A DNA stretch of 64,000 nt from Youngiibacter fragilis 232.1. GTDB lineage: Bacteria > Bacillota > Clostridia > Clostridiales > Clostridiaceae. Below, piece after piece: positions 25,010-33,719 of this stretch; positions within the stretch are counted from its first letter, which is position 1, and each line of letters starts with the position of its first letter. The notes beneath the pieces were generated by a model, which saw only the letters and a program-made list of their open reading frames with translations, was not told where the DNA came from and searched no databases. The DNA lies in the NCBI RefSeq assembly GCF_000495435.3, contig NZ_AXUN02000198.1, positions 62,001-126,000 of the forward strand, read 5' to 3'. Position numbers and translations under genes: made by a program.

Positions 25010-26308
25010 ATGGAAGTATTGTCTTTAGGGGAGAAAATCAAGAAACGTAGAAAAGAACTGGACATGACTCTGAAGGATGTGGCAGGTGACAGGGTAACTC
25101 CTGGCCAGATCAGCCTTGTCGAGTCCGGAAAGTCAAATCCCTCCATGGATCTGCTCGAATATCTGGCTGCAACCCTGGATGTTTCGGTTGAATACTTCAT
25201 GGAATCAGAGGTAACTCAGGCAGAGACCATCTGCAAGTACTACAACAGGATGGCAGAGATAAACCTTACCCATGGCGACATTGATAAGGCAATGGCATTC
25301 ATAGACAAGGCTGACAGGTTTGTGGACAAGTACAACCTTAGCCTTGCTAAGGCCAGGAACCTTTTCCTTCGCGGTGTCTACAAGACAAAAATGAAGGAGT
25401 ATGAAGAGGCGTACGACTACCTCTTCAAGTGCAACCTCATTTATTCATCGATCAGCTATTATGAGGGTTTCCTCGAGAATTTCATGTTCGCAGGGAAAAG
25501 CTTCCTGAACTCAGACTTGATCCCTCTTGCACTCAGCTATTTCCACAAGTCCGAATCCCTGTTCAAGGAAGAGATCATAACAGATGAGTTTCTGCTGGGT
25601 AAGGTATACTTCTACCTTGCGATGGGCTACCAGAAGACTGGAAAGCTTGAAAAGGCGAAGGAATACACCAGGCTTTGCAGCGACAAGTTCGAGAAGCTCA
25701 GCGACAGGATAGGCTATGGGAACCTGCTGACAGCCCTTGCTGAGGATTACGAGGCCAAAGGCAACCTTAAGGAAGCGCTCACCTATTCCTCCATGGCGCT
25801 GGACCTGTTCAAGGACTATGATTCAGAAAAGGAATATGCAATGATGGAGCAGAGCCTTGGAGAACTGTACTTGGGCTTCGAGGATTACGATGAAGCCCTC
25901 TCACATTTCATGAGGGCCAAGGACATATATTCGATGACATCTGACAGCAGATACAACGACATACTGCTTTCGATAGTCGAATGTCAGGCATATCTCGGAA
26001 GGCATGGTGACAGCCTTGATACCATGAAATTCCTTGAAAAGTTATTTGAGGAGGACGATAGCCTCGATAACCTTCATCTTTACAGGCTCAAGGCCAAGGT
26101 TCAGGGTATGATGAAGAATTCCAGGGAAGCCCTCAACAACCTGATACTTGCAGCACAGCTTGCTAAGACCAAGGGCTACAAGGATGAGGAAGCGGAGGTT
26201 CTGATCCTCCTTTCAAAATACTATCTTGATCGTGGAAAGACTGAAGAAGCCGAAGGCTTCCTGGATGAGTCCGTCGGCATCCTGAATGAGATAAGCGGGG
26301 ATAGATGA
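25010..26308 (+). CDS. HTH-TPR transcriptional regulator (first of a pair)
   Basis: 432 residues. An XRE-type helix-turn-helix fills residues 5-65 (GEKIKKRRKELDMTLKDVAG then GQISLVESGKSNPSMDLL). The remainder is a superhelix of TPR-like repeats, for example EKAKEYTRLC, EALTYSSMAL and EALSHFMRAK. The design recalls peptide-sensing regulators of the RNPP/Rgg type, but no partner peptide gene is seen. The ATG at 25010 begins the HTH; 36 open codons before it are hydrophobic, cross the extended -10 promoter, and are unlikely to be translated. The next gene, a paralogue, follows after one base. Confidence 0.88.
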   Translation: MEVLSLGEKIKKRRKELDMTLKDVAGDRVTPGQISLVESGKSNPSMDLLEYLAATLDVSVEYFMESEVTQAETICKYYNRMAEINLTHGDIDKAMAFIDKADRFVDKYNLSLAKARNLFLRGVYKTKMKEYEEAYDYLFKCNLIYSSISYYEGFLENFMFAGKSFLNSDLIPLALSYFHKSESLFKEEIITDEFLLGKVYFYLAMGYQKTGKLEKAKEYTRLCSDKFEKLSDRIGYGNLLTALAEDYEAKGNLKEALTYSSMALDLFKDYDSEKEYAMMEQSLGELYLGFEDYDEALSHFMRAKDIYSMTSDSRYNDILLSIVECQAYLGRHGDSLDTMKFLEKLFEEDDSLDNLHLYRLKAKVQGMMKNSREALNNLILAAQLAKTKGYKDEEAEVLILLSKYYLDRGKTEEAEGFLDESVGILNEISGDR

Positions 26309-26309
26309 T

Positions 26310-27566
26310 ATGGATATACTGACGACAGGCGAAAAGATAAAAAGGGCAAGAATACAGAAGGACATGACACTCAAGGACTTATGCGGCAAGGAGATTTCTG
26401 TCTCGAAGCTAAGTACCATTGAGAACAGCAAGGTACAGGCAGAAGAATGGATACTGAAGCTTATAGCCAAAAGGCTTAACCTTGACGTGGAGTACCTCAA
26501 GAAGGACATGGTACAGGAGATAACTGACGAGCTTAAGAGCCTGGATTCCAAAAGGGCTTCAGGAACCTATGAGGAAGAGGTAAGGGACCTTATCCTCATA
26601 GCCAACCAGAACGGCCTTTATTCACAGGCGTTCATGGCAAGGCTGCAGCTCATAGACTACTTCATGGCAAAGAACAAGACCGAGCAGCTTACCGTTGAGA
26701 TCTCAAACCTTTACAAGACACTGATAAGGGTCATGAACAAGGAGACTCTGTACCTGTACATCTACACTATGGCGAAGTACCTCATATACACCAGGGAATA
26801 TTACAATGCTGCGGTATACCTCCAGAATCTCATGGACCATTTCAATGAGCTGCCGGAATCCATGACCAATGACCTTAAGCTGCAGATACCATACATGCTT
26901 ATGCAGTGCTATGTGTACACACGTCAATACGAACGGGCGTCCAAATATGCTGCAAATGTGAAGGCGCTTATGGATAAGACTGACAGCAAGGTCATCCTTG
27001 GAGAGATACACCTGCTGTTCTACATACTGAGCACGACAGGTAAGCTGGAGAGCGATGCGGCTTCTGACTATTCGAAGGTCAACAAGTATCTTGAGGACTA
27101 TCCTGAGCAGCTCGCCACTGCGAAGTTCATACTCGCGATTAACATGATAGAGAGCGGGAAGAGCAGGGAAGGCTACAGGGAGCTTGAGAAGGCAGCTGAA
27201 ATATTCCCCAAGGACAAGCTTGGTGAAAGCACTGAGCTTCTGATGTCAGCCATGGAGATCTTTGCAGAGAACAGGCTTTATGACGAAGCTGACAAGTACA
27301 TAGACATGCTGGTCAATTCTGCCATAGAGAACGGGGACACTGATTACATGCAGAAGGCATACTACTACAAGGGGATGCTTCTCGGAAGAAAGGGAAAGTA
27401 TGACCAGGCTGAAACCTACATGAGCGTCTCTCTGGACCTTCTGATGAAGAAGGGAAGATCCAGGGAGCTGTCTGAAAGGTACAAGGACCTTGGGAAGATA
27501 TATTACCAGATGGGGAACAAGCAGGAAGCTGTAAAGTACCTGTCAATGAGCGTATCTTCACTTTGA
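26310..27566 (+). CDS. HTH-TPR transcriptional regulator (second of a pair)
   Basis: 418 residues with the same plan as its upstream neighbour: an N-terminal XRE-type HTH (GEKIKRARIQKDMTLKDLCG) and a TPR superhelix. The DNA-recognition part (KEISVSKLSTIENSK) departs from the first protein, so the two need not bind the same site. The N-termini are clearly related, and the pair arose by duplication. Separation of one base from the first gene implies coupled expression. The targets are unknown; an operator-like palindrome before the first gene suggests autoregulation. Confidence 0.87.
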   Translation: MDILTTGEKIKRARIQKDMTLKDLCGKEISVSKLSTIENSKVQAEEWILKLIAKRLNLDVEYLKKDMVQEITDELKSLDSKRASGTYEEEVRDLILIANQNGLYSQAFMARLQLIDYFMAKNKTEQLTVEISNLYKTLIRVMNKETLYLYIYTMAKYLIYTREYYNAAVYLQNLMDHFNELPESMTNDLKLQIPYMLMQCYVYTRQYERASKYAANVKALMDKTDSKVILGEIHLLFYILSTTGKLESDAASDYSKVNKYLEDYPEQLATAKFILAINMIESGKSREGYRELEKAAEIFPKDKLGESTELLMSAMEIFAENRLYDEADKYIDMLVNSAIENGDTDYMQKAYYYKGMLLGRKGKYDQAETYMSVSLDLLMKKGRSRELSERYKDLGKIYYQMGNKQEAVKYLSMSVSSL

Positions 27567-27622
27567 CAGCAGGCATAGGTGAACAGCAGGACTTTTTAAT
27601 GTGATGTTTACCAGCAGCACTC

Positions 27623-27662
27623 AAAAGAAATGGAAGGAGGATTTCCTCCTTCCATTTCTTTT
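27623..27662. terminator. Bidirectional terminator, 18-bp perfect stem
   Basis: AAAAGAAATGGAAGGAGG pairs without mismatch with CCTCCTTCCATTTCTTTT around ATTT. It serves the HTH-TPR operon on the plus strand and the convergent PspC gene on the minus strand. Confidence 0.9.
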
Positions 27663-27724
27663 AACCTGAATCACGCTCAGTTTTTTCCGCCTTGTCAATT
27701 CCCTAACATTATCAGCAGTGAGGT

Positions 27725-28126
27725 TTACCTGACCTTGTCGTCTTCCTTGATTTCACGGTAGCCTTCAGGACCGTAACCGTCATCTTTTGGCACATAGCTG
27801 CCGCCAGCCTTCCTGTAGGATGGACCATCGGTCTTCCTCTCAACCCTCGGGCCTTCGGAATGCTCCTGCTTTGCCCATGGGTCTGACTTGACTTCAGGAC
27901 CGTAAGACCTGTTCTGGCTCTCATTGCCGTATACCCTGTCGCAGTCAGGCATGAGTACCGCAAGTATGACATACAGGATAAGCAGCGGGAAGATTTCTGT
28001 GAATATTGCAACTATAACGAAGCCGATCCTTAGGATCGTGACATCAATGCCAAGGTAATCTGAGAATCCTGCCAGCACTCCGCTAAGCATCCTTCTGTCT
28101 CTGTTCTTGCATAATTTTCTGTCCAT
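27725..28126 (-). CDS. PspC domain protein
   Basis: 133 residues from the ATG at 28126 (AAGGAG before it). Residues 1-60 form a PspC domain: KLCKNRDRRMLSGVLAGFSD, YLGIDVTILRIGF and one long hydrophobic segment ending in LAVLMPD. The tail of about 70 residues is hydrophilic, rich in Gly, Pro, Tyr and Lys, and probably disordered. PspC proteins sit in the cytoplasmic membrane and take part in envelope-stress responses in some bacteria; there are no other psp genes in the window. Confidence 0.85.
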   Translation of the reverse strand: MDRKLCKNRDRRMLSGVLAGFSDYLGIDVTILRIGFVIVAIFTEIFPLLILYVILAVLMPDCDRVYGNESQNRSYGPEVKSDPWAKQEHSEGPRVERKTDGPSYRKAGGSYVPKDDGYGPEGYREIKEDDKVR

Positions 28127-28378
28127 TGCATTCCACTCCTTTACTACACCTTGATTATATGGGCAGTTCGTTAAAACCAAATTAAAATACATGTGAAAAC
28201 AAAAACAAATGGAAAGGATATGTGCACTGATTTTCCATGGTGGATAAAATACCGTTTCAAGCCGGGCAGGATGCAGTTAATGCATTTCAGGTTCGGATGC
28301 GTGAAATTGATGTAAAATGGCGCGAATTTGAATCATCTGGTAAAATGTAGCTGAAACATTGCAGAAGGGGTGCGTTAT

Positions 28379-29536
28379 ATGGAGCTTTACCACAGGGACA
28401 GGGACAAGCTGTCGTTCGAAACAAGGATCAGGAGTATCAGCGTGGTTGGAGGGAAGGTTTTCCTTACACTCTATGAGAGCTGGTTCTATCCGGAAGGGGG
28501 AGGACAGCCTTCGGACAGGGGAGCCATCAATGGAAGGGAAGTTTTGTCCGTAGTAAGGAAAGACGGTGAAGTCTTCCATGAGCTCGCAGAATACGCAGGG
28601 CTTACTATAAACATGCCGGTTTCATGTGAAATTGACCGGGATACCCGGGAGGACCACAGCGCCCAGCATACTGCACAGCATCTTCTTTCTGCTGTCTTGT
28701 CGGATAGATTTGGTGTGAATACTTTGAGCTTCCATCTCGGAGCAAAACATTCCACCATAGATACTGACAGGCTGCTTTCTGACGAGGAGCTGAGGATGGC
28801 TGAGGAGAAGGCTAACAGGCTTATCATGGAAAACCTGAAGGTAACTGACTTTATGACAGACCTTGGTGGACTCAGGGATGTTGCACTAAGGAAGGAGACA
28901 AGCCTTAAATCAGGAATAAGGATAGTAAGGATTGGGGACATAGATTCATCTGCCTGTGGAGGAACCCACGTCGATATGCTGGGGAGGCTCCTGATACTGA
29001 GGATTGCAAAGGCCGAAAGATACAAGGAAGGCTCAAGGGTTTACTTTTATGCCGGAAGGCGGGCTTATGACTATATACTGGAGTCAGAAGAAATACTTAA
29101 GACACTTAGAAGAGAGCTGATGGCAGGAAACGACGAGCTGCCATTTAGGGTTGTGAGTCTGATCCAGGATAAGGAGGAGCTCGAGAGGAAGAACGAAGAG
29201 CTCTCGGACTATCTTGCTGAAGCTGTGGCGGACACGTTTGGAGAAGATTTCGTGGTAGCCTCGTCGAGGTTCGATCCCGAGGTCATAAGGAAGACCGGTG
29301 AAGCCCTGGTTAACAGAGGTAAGATTGCTGTACTCTATAGGGAGGAAGATTTCAGGGTATACGCGTTCACCGGGGAGAAGGCCCATGCCGGGAAGCTCTT
29401 TTCTGAGGCGAAGGCGGGCTACGACTTCAGGGGCGGCGGAGGAAGGTCCATGGCGCAGGGCTATCTTAAGGACGAGGCTGAGCTTAAAGGATTCATATCA
29501 AGAATATACGAAGCCCTTCTCAGGCTTGAGGTTTGA
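28379..29536 (+). CDS. Alanyl-tRNA editing protein (AlaX-type, long form)
   Basis: 385 residues. The editing domain shows the zinc ligands HTAQH (H97, H101) and CGGTH (about residues 200), preceded by the YPEGGGQPSDRG segment shared with alanyl-tRNA synthetase. The C-terminal part carries a coiled stretch and a DHHA1-like end, GGGGRSMAQG. It hydrolyses Ser- or Gly-tRNA(Ala), guarding against mistranslation. There is no aminoacylation domain, so this is a stand-alone editor. The ATG at 28379 with GAAGGGG before it is preferred over the GTG nine bases earlier. Confidence 0.9.
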   Translation: MELYHRDRDKLSFETRIRSISVVGGKVFLTLYESWFYPEGGGQPSDRGAINGREVLSVVRKDGEVFHELAEYAGLTINMPVSCEIDRDTREDHSAQHTAQHLLSAVLSDRFGVNTLSFHLGAKHSTIDTDRLLSDEELRMAEEKANRLIMENLKVTDFMTDLGGLRDVALRKETSLKSGIRIVRIGDIDSSACGGTHVDMLGRLLILRIAKAERYKEGSRVYFYAGRRAYDYILESEEILKTLRRELMAGNDELPFRVVSLIQDKEELERKNEELSDYLAEAVADTFGEDFVVASSRFDPEVIRKTGEALVNRGKIAVLYREEDFRVYAFTGEKAHAGKLFSEAKAGYDFRGGGGRSMAQGYLKDEAELKGFISRIYEALLRLEV

Positions 29537-29589
29537 ACTTTCTTGTGGTACATTTAGCTTTAGTTGATTTTTAAAGTCAGGAGAATAAT

Positions 29590-30720
29590 ATGGAAGCATA
29601 CCTGGACAATGCTGCAACGACAAAGCCTTCTAGGGCTGTCATAGAAAAGGTCTGTTCATCGCTGGGAGAGCTGTGGGGAAACACCAGCTCACTGCACAGG
29701 GTGGGAATGGCCGCCGATGATGCTGTCACTGAAGCGAGGGCAGCAGTTGCGTCAGCGATCGGAGCCCTCAAGGAGGAGATCATCTTCAATGCCTCCGCGT
29801 CTGAGGGGAACAACCAGGTCATAAAATCCTTCATAAGGGAAGGCGCGCATTTTATAACTACGTCCACTGAGCATCCAAGCGTAATGAGGTCAATGGAGCA
29901 AGCTGAAAGGTCCGGCGTAGAGGTCACAAGGCTGAAATCGGACAGGTTCGGAAACTTTGACATGGATGAGCTTCGGAGCTCAATCAGGAAGAACACTTCA
30001 CTGGTATCTGTGATGATGGTGAACAATGAAACGGGAGCCATCAACCCTATCGGCGAGGTAGCGGCGGCAATCAGGGAATCAGGCTCAAGGGCCAGGCTCC
30101 ATGTGGATGCTGTACAGGGCCTCATGAAGCTGCCGGTGGATGTCAGGAAAACGGGGGTCGACTTCATGACAGCATCTGCACACAAAGTCCATGGACCGAA
30201 GGGCGTAGGAATGCTGTTTGTAAGGAAAGGGCTTAAGCTTGAGTCACTTGTCCACGGTGGAAGCCATGAGATGGGTATGAGGGCTGGGACCCTTAACGTT
30301 TCAGGTATCCTCGGGTTCGCTGAGAGCATCAGGGAGATGAGAGAGAAGACAGATGAGCACTACAGCAGGGCTTATGTGCTTAAAGGAAGACTCATCGGCG
30401 AGCTGTCAGGGGTTGACGGCATCGTGCTTAACTCGCCGCTTGAGACCACATCACCATACATACTGAGCATCTCAGCACCTTTCCTTAGGGGTGAGGTACT
30501 GCTGAGGTACCTCAGTGAAAAAGGGGTATGCGTCTCCACTGGTTCCGCATGCTCGTCAAACAGCACAAAGGACAGCCACGTGCTTACGGCAATGGGACTG
30601 TCGCAGAAGGAAATAAAGGGAAGCATAAGGTTGTCCATTTCGGCAATGACAACAGACGATGAGATAGAATACGCGCTGGGAGCGATGAAGGAAGCCTTCA
30701 GCTTCCTCAGGAGGAAATAA
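29590..30720 (+). CDS. Cysteine desulfurase
   Basis: 376 residues of the NifS/IscS class. It has the N-terminal LDNAATTKPS, the PLP lysine in ASAHKVHGPKG, and the active cysteine at C321 in STGSACSSN. It removes sulfur from cysteine as an enzyme-bound persulfide. thiI follows after 3 bases, so it probably supplies ThiI for 4-thiouridine in tRNA (the NifZ-ThiI arrangement of Bacillus) rather than general Fe-S assembly. Downstream come three further genes in the same direction. Confidence 0.93.
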   Translation: MEAYLDNAATTKPSRAVIEKVCSSLGELWGNTSSLHRVGMAADDAVTEARAAVASAIGALKEEIIFNASASEGNNQVIKSFIREGAHFITTSTEHPSVMRSMEQAERSGVEVTRLKSDRFGNFDMDELRSSIRKNTSLVSVMMVNNETGAINPIGEVAAAIRESGSRARLHVDAVQGLMKLPVDVRKTGVDFMTASAHKVHGPKGVGMLFVRKGLKLESLVHGGSHEMGMRAGTLNVSGILGFAESIREMREKTDEHYSRAYVLKGRLIGELSGVDGIVLNSPLETTSPYILSISAPFLRGEVLLRYLSEKGVCVSTGSACSSNSTKDSHVLTAMGLSQKEIKGSIRLSISAMTTDDEIEYALGAMKEAFSFLRRK

Positions 30721-30723
30721 GCT

Positions 30724-31872
30724 TTGAATGAATTGATACTTGTAAAATATGCTCCGGAAATATTCCTTAAGGGTCTTAACCGCGGGAAGTTCGAGCAGAA
30801 GCTTCGGTCGAACATTAAGAATGTCCTGAAGGGTGAGGAATATGAGTTCGTGACGGACCAGAACAGATGGTTCATCAAGGGGCCGGAGGCTGAAAGGCTG
30901 CTTGAGAAGACTGCAAGGGTCTTCGGGGTCTCCGAGGTCTGCCTTGTAAGGGAGACCGAAAGGACCATGGAGGGCATGGCAGAGCTTGCTATTCAGGTGG
31001 TAGCATCCCATCCGAAAGGAAGCACCTTCAAGGTGGAGACGAAGAGGGCTGACAAGCGGTTCCCGATGAATTCCATGGAAATCAGCATGGAGCTTGGCGG
31101 AAGGATACTTGACGCACTTGAGGGATATTCAGTGGATGTCAGGAAGCCTGATATAACAGTGAACGTTGAGGTGAGGGACAAAGCCTATGTTTACATTAAG
31201 AGGGTAAGGGCTGTGCAGGGAATGCCATACGGAATGAACGGCAGCACCATGCTCATGCTTTCAGGCGGGATAGATTCACCGGTTGCGGGATACATGATGG
31301 CAAAGAGAGGCATTGAGGTCCATGCGATCTACTACCACAGCCATCCGTACACATCTGAGAGGGCCAAGGACAAGGTCAAGGAGCTTGCAGGGATACTGTC
31401 AGGCTACACCGGAGCGATAAGGCTGCACGTGGTTCCTTTCACGGAAATACAGATGGCGATCATGGAGAAATGTCCTGAGGATGAGCTTACCATCATCATG
31501 AGGAGGTTTATGATGATGTGCGCATGCAACCTGGCTGAAAAGCTTGGTATCCATTCAGTTACCACAGGTGAGAGCATTGGACAGGTAGCATCGCAGACAA
31601 TGGAGAGCCTTGTGGTTTCAGATGATGCAGGGGACAGGCCTGTATTTAGGCCTCTGGTCGCGATGGACAAGACTGACATCATAAAGATCGCAGAAGAAAT
31701 AGGGACGTTCGAGACCTCGATACTTCCATATGAGGATTGCTGCACCATATTTGTACCGAAGCATCCGGTGACCAAGCCTAAGCTGAAGATAATAAAGGCC
31801 CATGAGCAGGCACTTGATGTGGAAGCCCTCGTGGAAAGGGCTGTGGAAGGCAGGGAGGTGTTCGACCTTTGA
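30724..31872 (+). CDS. thiI: tRNA 4-thiouridine synthetase ThiI
   Basis: 382 residues: an N-terminal ferredoxin-like and THUMP region, then the PP-loop ATP pyrophosphatase (LSGGIDSPVAGYMM). The catalytic cysteine is among C339/C340 (EDCCTIF). As in Bacillus, the C-terminal rhodanese domain is absent, so sulfur must come directly from the desulfurase encoded upstream. The start is TTG with AGGAGG ahead. The stop overlaps the TTG start of the next small ORF. A role in thiazole synthesis is also possible for the family. Confidence 0.93.
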   Translation: MNELILVKYAPEIFLKGLNRGKFEQKLRSNIKNVLKGEEYEFVTDQNRWFIKGPEAERLLEKTARVFGVSEVCLVRETERTMEGMAELAIQVVASHPKGSTFKVETKRADKRFPMNSMEISMELGGRILDALEGYSVDVRKPDITVNVEVRDKAYVYIKRVRAVQGMPYGMNGSTMLMLSGGIDSPVAGYMMAKRGIEVHAIYYHSHPYTSERAKDKVKELAGILSGYTGAIRLHVVPFTEIQMAIMEKCPEDELTIIMRRFMMMCACNLAEKLGIHSVTTGESIGQVASQTMESLVVSDDAGDRPVFRPLVAMDKTDIIKIAEEIGTFETSILPYEDCCTIFVPKHPVTKPKLKIIKAHEQALDVEALVERAVEGREVFDL

Positions 31873-32033
31873 ATGATTTCCTGAAGGAAAAGATTGAACA
31901 CGGCTACGAGGAGTATACTGATAATTTCGAGCGCGAAGGTTCATGCTGCAGGGAAGGCGGCTGCGGGTGCGGCAATGGCAATTCGATTAATGCCGATATG
32001 CTGAAAAAAGGCCCGACTGACATCAAGGAGTGA
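31869..32033 (+). CDS. Small cysteine-rich protein downstream of thiI, unknown
   Basis: 54 codons, starting at a TTG that overlaps the thiI stop (TTGA); AGGGAGG lies 10 bases ahead. The product begins NDFLKEKIEHGYEEYTDNF, a charged helix-like part, and then has four cysteines packed in SCCREGGCGCGNG, followed by a short polar tail. Cysteine spacing CC-x4-C-x-C suggests a metal site or sulfur handling. The downstream ribosome site (AAGGAG) sits in its last codons. I know no family for it. Position in a desulfurase-thiI operon suggests a sulfur-related role, but there is no direct evidence that it is translated. Confidence 0.6.
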   Translation: MNDFLKEKIEHGYEEYTDNFEREGSCCREGGCGCGNGNSINADMLKKGPTDIKE

Positions 32034-32038
32034 TACGA

Positions 32039-32806
32039 ATGTCCAAAACGAGCATATTCAGCAGCAAGTATGAAAAGAGAAGAAAAAGAAAGAGGTTCCT
32101 GAGGAACCTTGCAATAGGGTCAGCTGTCTTACTGCTGATTGCATTTGCAGTCTACAAGCCCCTGATGCACAAGGTTGAGCAGGTAAGGCAGAGGATTGCT
32201 GAGGAAAAGTACCTTAAGGAGAACCCTTCAGTCGTCCCTACAGTGCCAGTGGCTGAAGAAAAGCCGGAGGTGATTGTTCCGGAGTCATACAAGGTGACGC
32301 TTCCTTCCGGCAGGGAGGCTGAAGTCTTCTATGAATTGACAGATGGTTCCTTCAGCTTCCTTCCTGTGGATGATGCTGAATTCTGGTCGGGTGATGTATC
32401 GCCTTCAAAGAAGCTTGCTGTTGTTTTTGACAGGGAGACACAGGAAATGGTCCTTGTTGACGAGACAGGGATACAGACTGACATAACCTACAGGGTGTAC
32501 AGGAACAGCAAGGGCTATACCGAATCCAAGGAAAGCATAATGGCAAGGATAGATGGCTTCGTCTGGTCAGAGGAGCCAAGGTTCCTCTCGGAAAACCAGG
32601 TGGTCTTCATGTCCATGCTTCCATGGTTCAAGGCAGCTGAAAGGTACATGTACTTGTACGACATCACCGGAAAGACACACAGGAGCTTCCAGAGCATAAA
32701 GGGCAGCGAAGTCGTGTTCGGCGAGCTGAGCGATAAGGGCCTCATGGTGACAATGGACGGGAAGGTCAGTTACCTTACTCCGGAGTTGAAGGTGGTAAGG
32801 GAGTGA
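32039..32806 (+). CDS. Membrane-anchored extracytoplasmic protein, unknown function
   Basis: 255 residues. A basic N-terminus (KYEKRRKRKRFLRN) precedes one hydrophobic helix (about 27-47), so the protein is anchored with its bulk outside the cell. A Pro/Val-rich linker (PSVVPTVPVAEEKPEV) leads to a C-terminal part of beta-propeller-like strands (KLAVVFDRETQEMVLVD, VVFMSMLPWF). I recognise no domain. The ATG at 32039 has AAGGAG before it. Its 3' end is duplicated in the following 38 bases. Confidence 0.75.
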   Translation: MSKTSIFSSKYEKRRKRKRFLRNLAIGSAVLLLIAFAVYKPLMHKVEQVRQRIAEEKYLKENPSVVPTVPVAEEKPEVIVPESYKVTLPSGREAEVFYELTDGSFSFLPVDDAEFWSGDVSPSKKLAVVFDRETQEMVLVDETGIQTDITYRVYRNSKGYTESKESIMARIDGFVWSEEPRFLSENQVVFMSMLPWFKAAERYMYLYDITGKTHRSFQSIKGSEVVFGELSDKGLMVTMDGKVSYLTPELKVVRE

Positions 32807-32846
32807 GGTACCTTGCTCCGGAATTCAAGGTTGTAGGGGAGTGAGG
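32771..32846 (+). repeat. Tandem 38-bp duplication of a gene end
   Basis: The last 36 bases of the membrane-anchored protein gene plus two more (32771-32808) are repeated directly at 32809-32846 with five mismatches. The second copy lies outside the reading frame, keeps the stop and the GGGGAGTGAGG sequence, and provides the ribosome site for the next gene's TTG at 32849. Confidence 0.85.
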
Positions 32847-32848
32847 AA

Positions 32849-33631
32849 TTGGACATAGGGATTTCAACCGCCATATTCTATCCTGATGAGATAACTGAGG
32901 ATGCGATAAGACTAGTTGCATCGAAGGGCTTCAGGACTGGCGAGATATTCGCAAACAGCTTCTCTGAGTTTACCGAGGAGTATGGTCATATGCTGTCTGA
33001 TATCGCAAAAAAGAGTGATTTCAAGGTCAGCTCGATCCATACTGTCAGCTCAGCGTTTGAACCATATCTCTTTGACAGGTATGAGAGAAGAAGGGATGAT
33101 TTCTTCAGGATATTCAAGGATTTTGTGAAGTTCGGGAGTATACTGGGTGCAAGGGTCTATACGTTCCATGGTCTCGTATCGAACCATGGAAACAAGATCC
33201 AGATGAAGGACATCATCTATGTATATGAGAAGATGATAGATGCTGCAGGCGAACAGGGAATATCCATAGGGCAGGAGAATGTCTCATGGTGCCTATCAGG
33301 AGACATCGAGTATCTTAAGAGGCTGAAGGATGGAGTCAAAGGGCCCCTGAAGTTCACCCTTGACATCAAGCAGGCTGTTAAGGCAGGCAGGTCCCCATAT
33401 GAATATCTTGACATTTACGGGAGTGACCTTGTCAATCTGCACCTTAACGACAACGACAGGGAGCATGCCTGCCTCCTTCCGGGAGCCGGGACCTTTGACT
33501 ACAGGGAGCTTAAGGCGCGGCTTGAAAGGGTCGGCTACGAGGGTCCGGGCATAATTGAGGTATACAGGGACAACTATGATTCTGTGGAGGACCTGGCGAG
33601 GAGCCGGAGACTGCTTGCAGGACTTTTGTGA
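32849..33631 (+). CDS. Sugar-phosphate isomerase/AP-endonuclease-like TIM-barrel protein
   Basis: 260 residues with the xylose isomerase-like barrel pattern. Candidate metal ligands are in SSIHTVSS, YTFHGLVS, GQENVSW (Glu), FTLDIKQA (Asp), LHLNDND (His, Asp) and IIEVYRDN (Glu). Relatives include endonuclease IV, sugar epimerases and inositol enzymes, and the substrate cannot be told here. The start is TTG; its ribosome site comes from the duplicated gene end upstream. It is the last gene of the csd-thiI operon, and the tig promoter follows its stop at once. Confidence 0.8.
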   Translation: MDIGISTAIFYPDEITEDAIRLVASKGFRTGEIFANSFSEFTEEYGHMLSDIAKKSDFKVSSIHTVSSAFEPYLFDRYERRRDDFFRIFKDFVKFGSILGARVYTFHGLVSNHGNKIQMKDIIYVYEKMIDAAGEQGISIGQENVSWCLSGDIEYLKRLKDGVKGPLKFTLDIKQAVKAGRSPYEYLDIYGSDLVNLHLNDNDREHACLLPGAGTFDYRELKARLERVGYEGPGIIEVYRDNYDSVEDLARSRRLLAGLL

Positions 33632-33636
33632 CAGCA

Positions 33637-33665
33637 TTGAAAATGCGCTGAAGTTCATATATAAT
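33637..33665 (+). promoter_or_regulatory. Promoter of tig
   Basis: TTGAAA (33637-33642) and a consensus TATAAT (33660-33665) are separated by exactly 17 bases. It begins 5 bases past the previous stop and lies about 55 bases before the tig ATG. Confidence 0.85.
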
Positions 33666-33719
33666 ATATTGGTTACTAATTGAAAACAGACCCGTAAGGG
33701 TATAGGAGGAATTCATATT

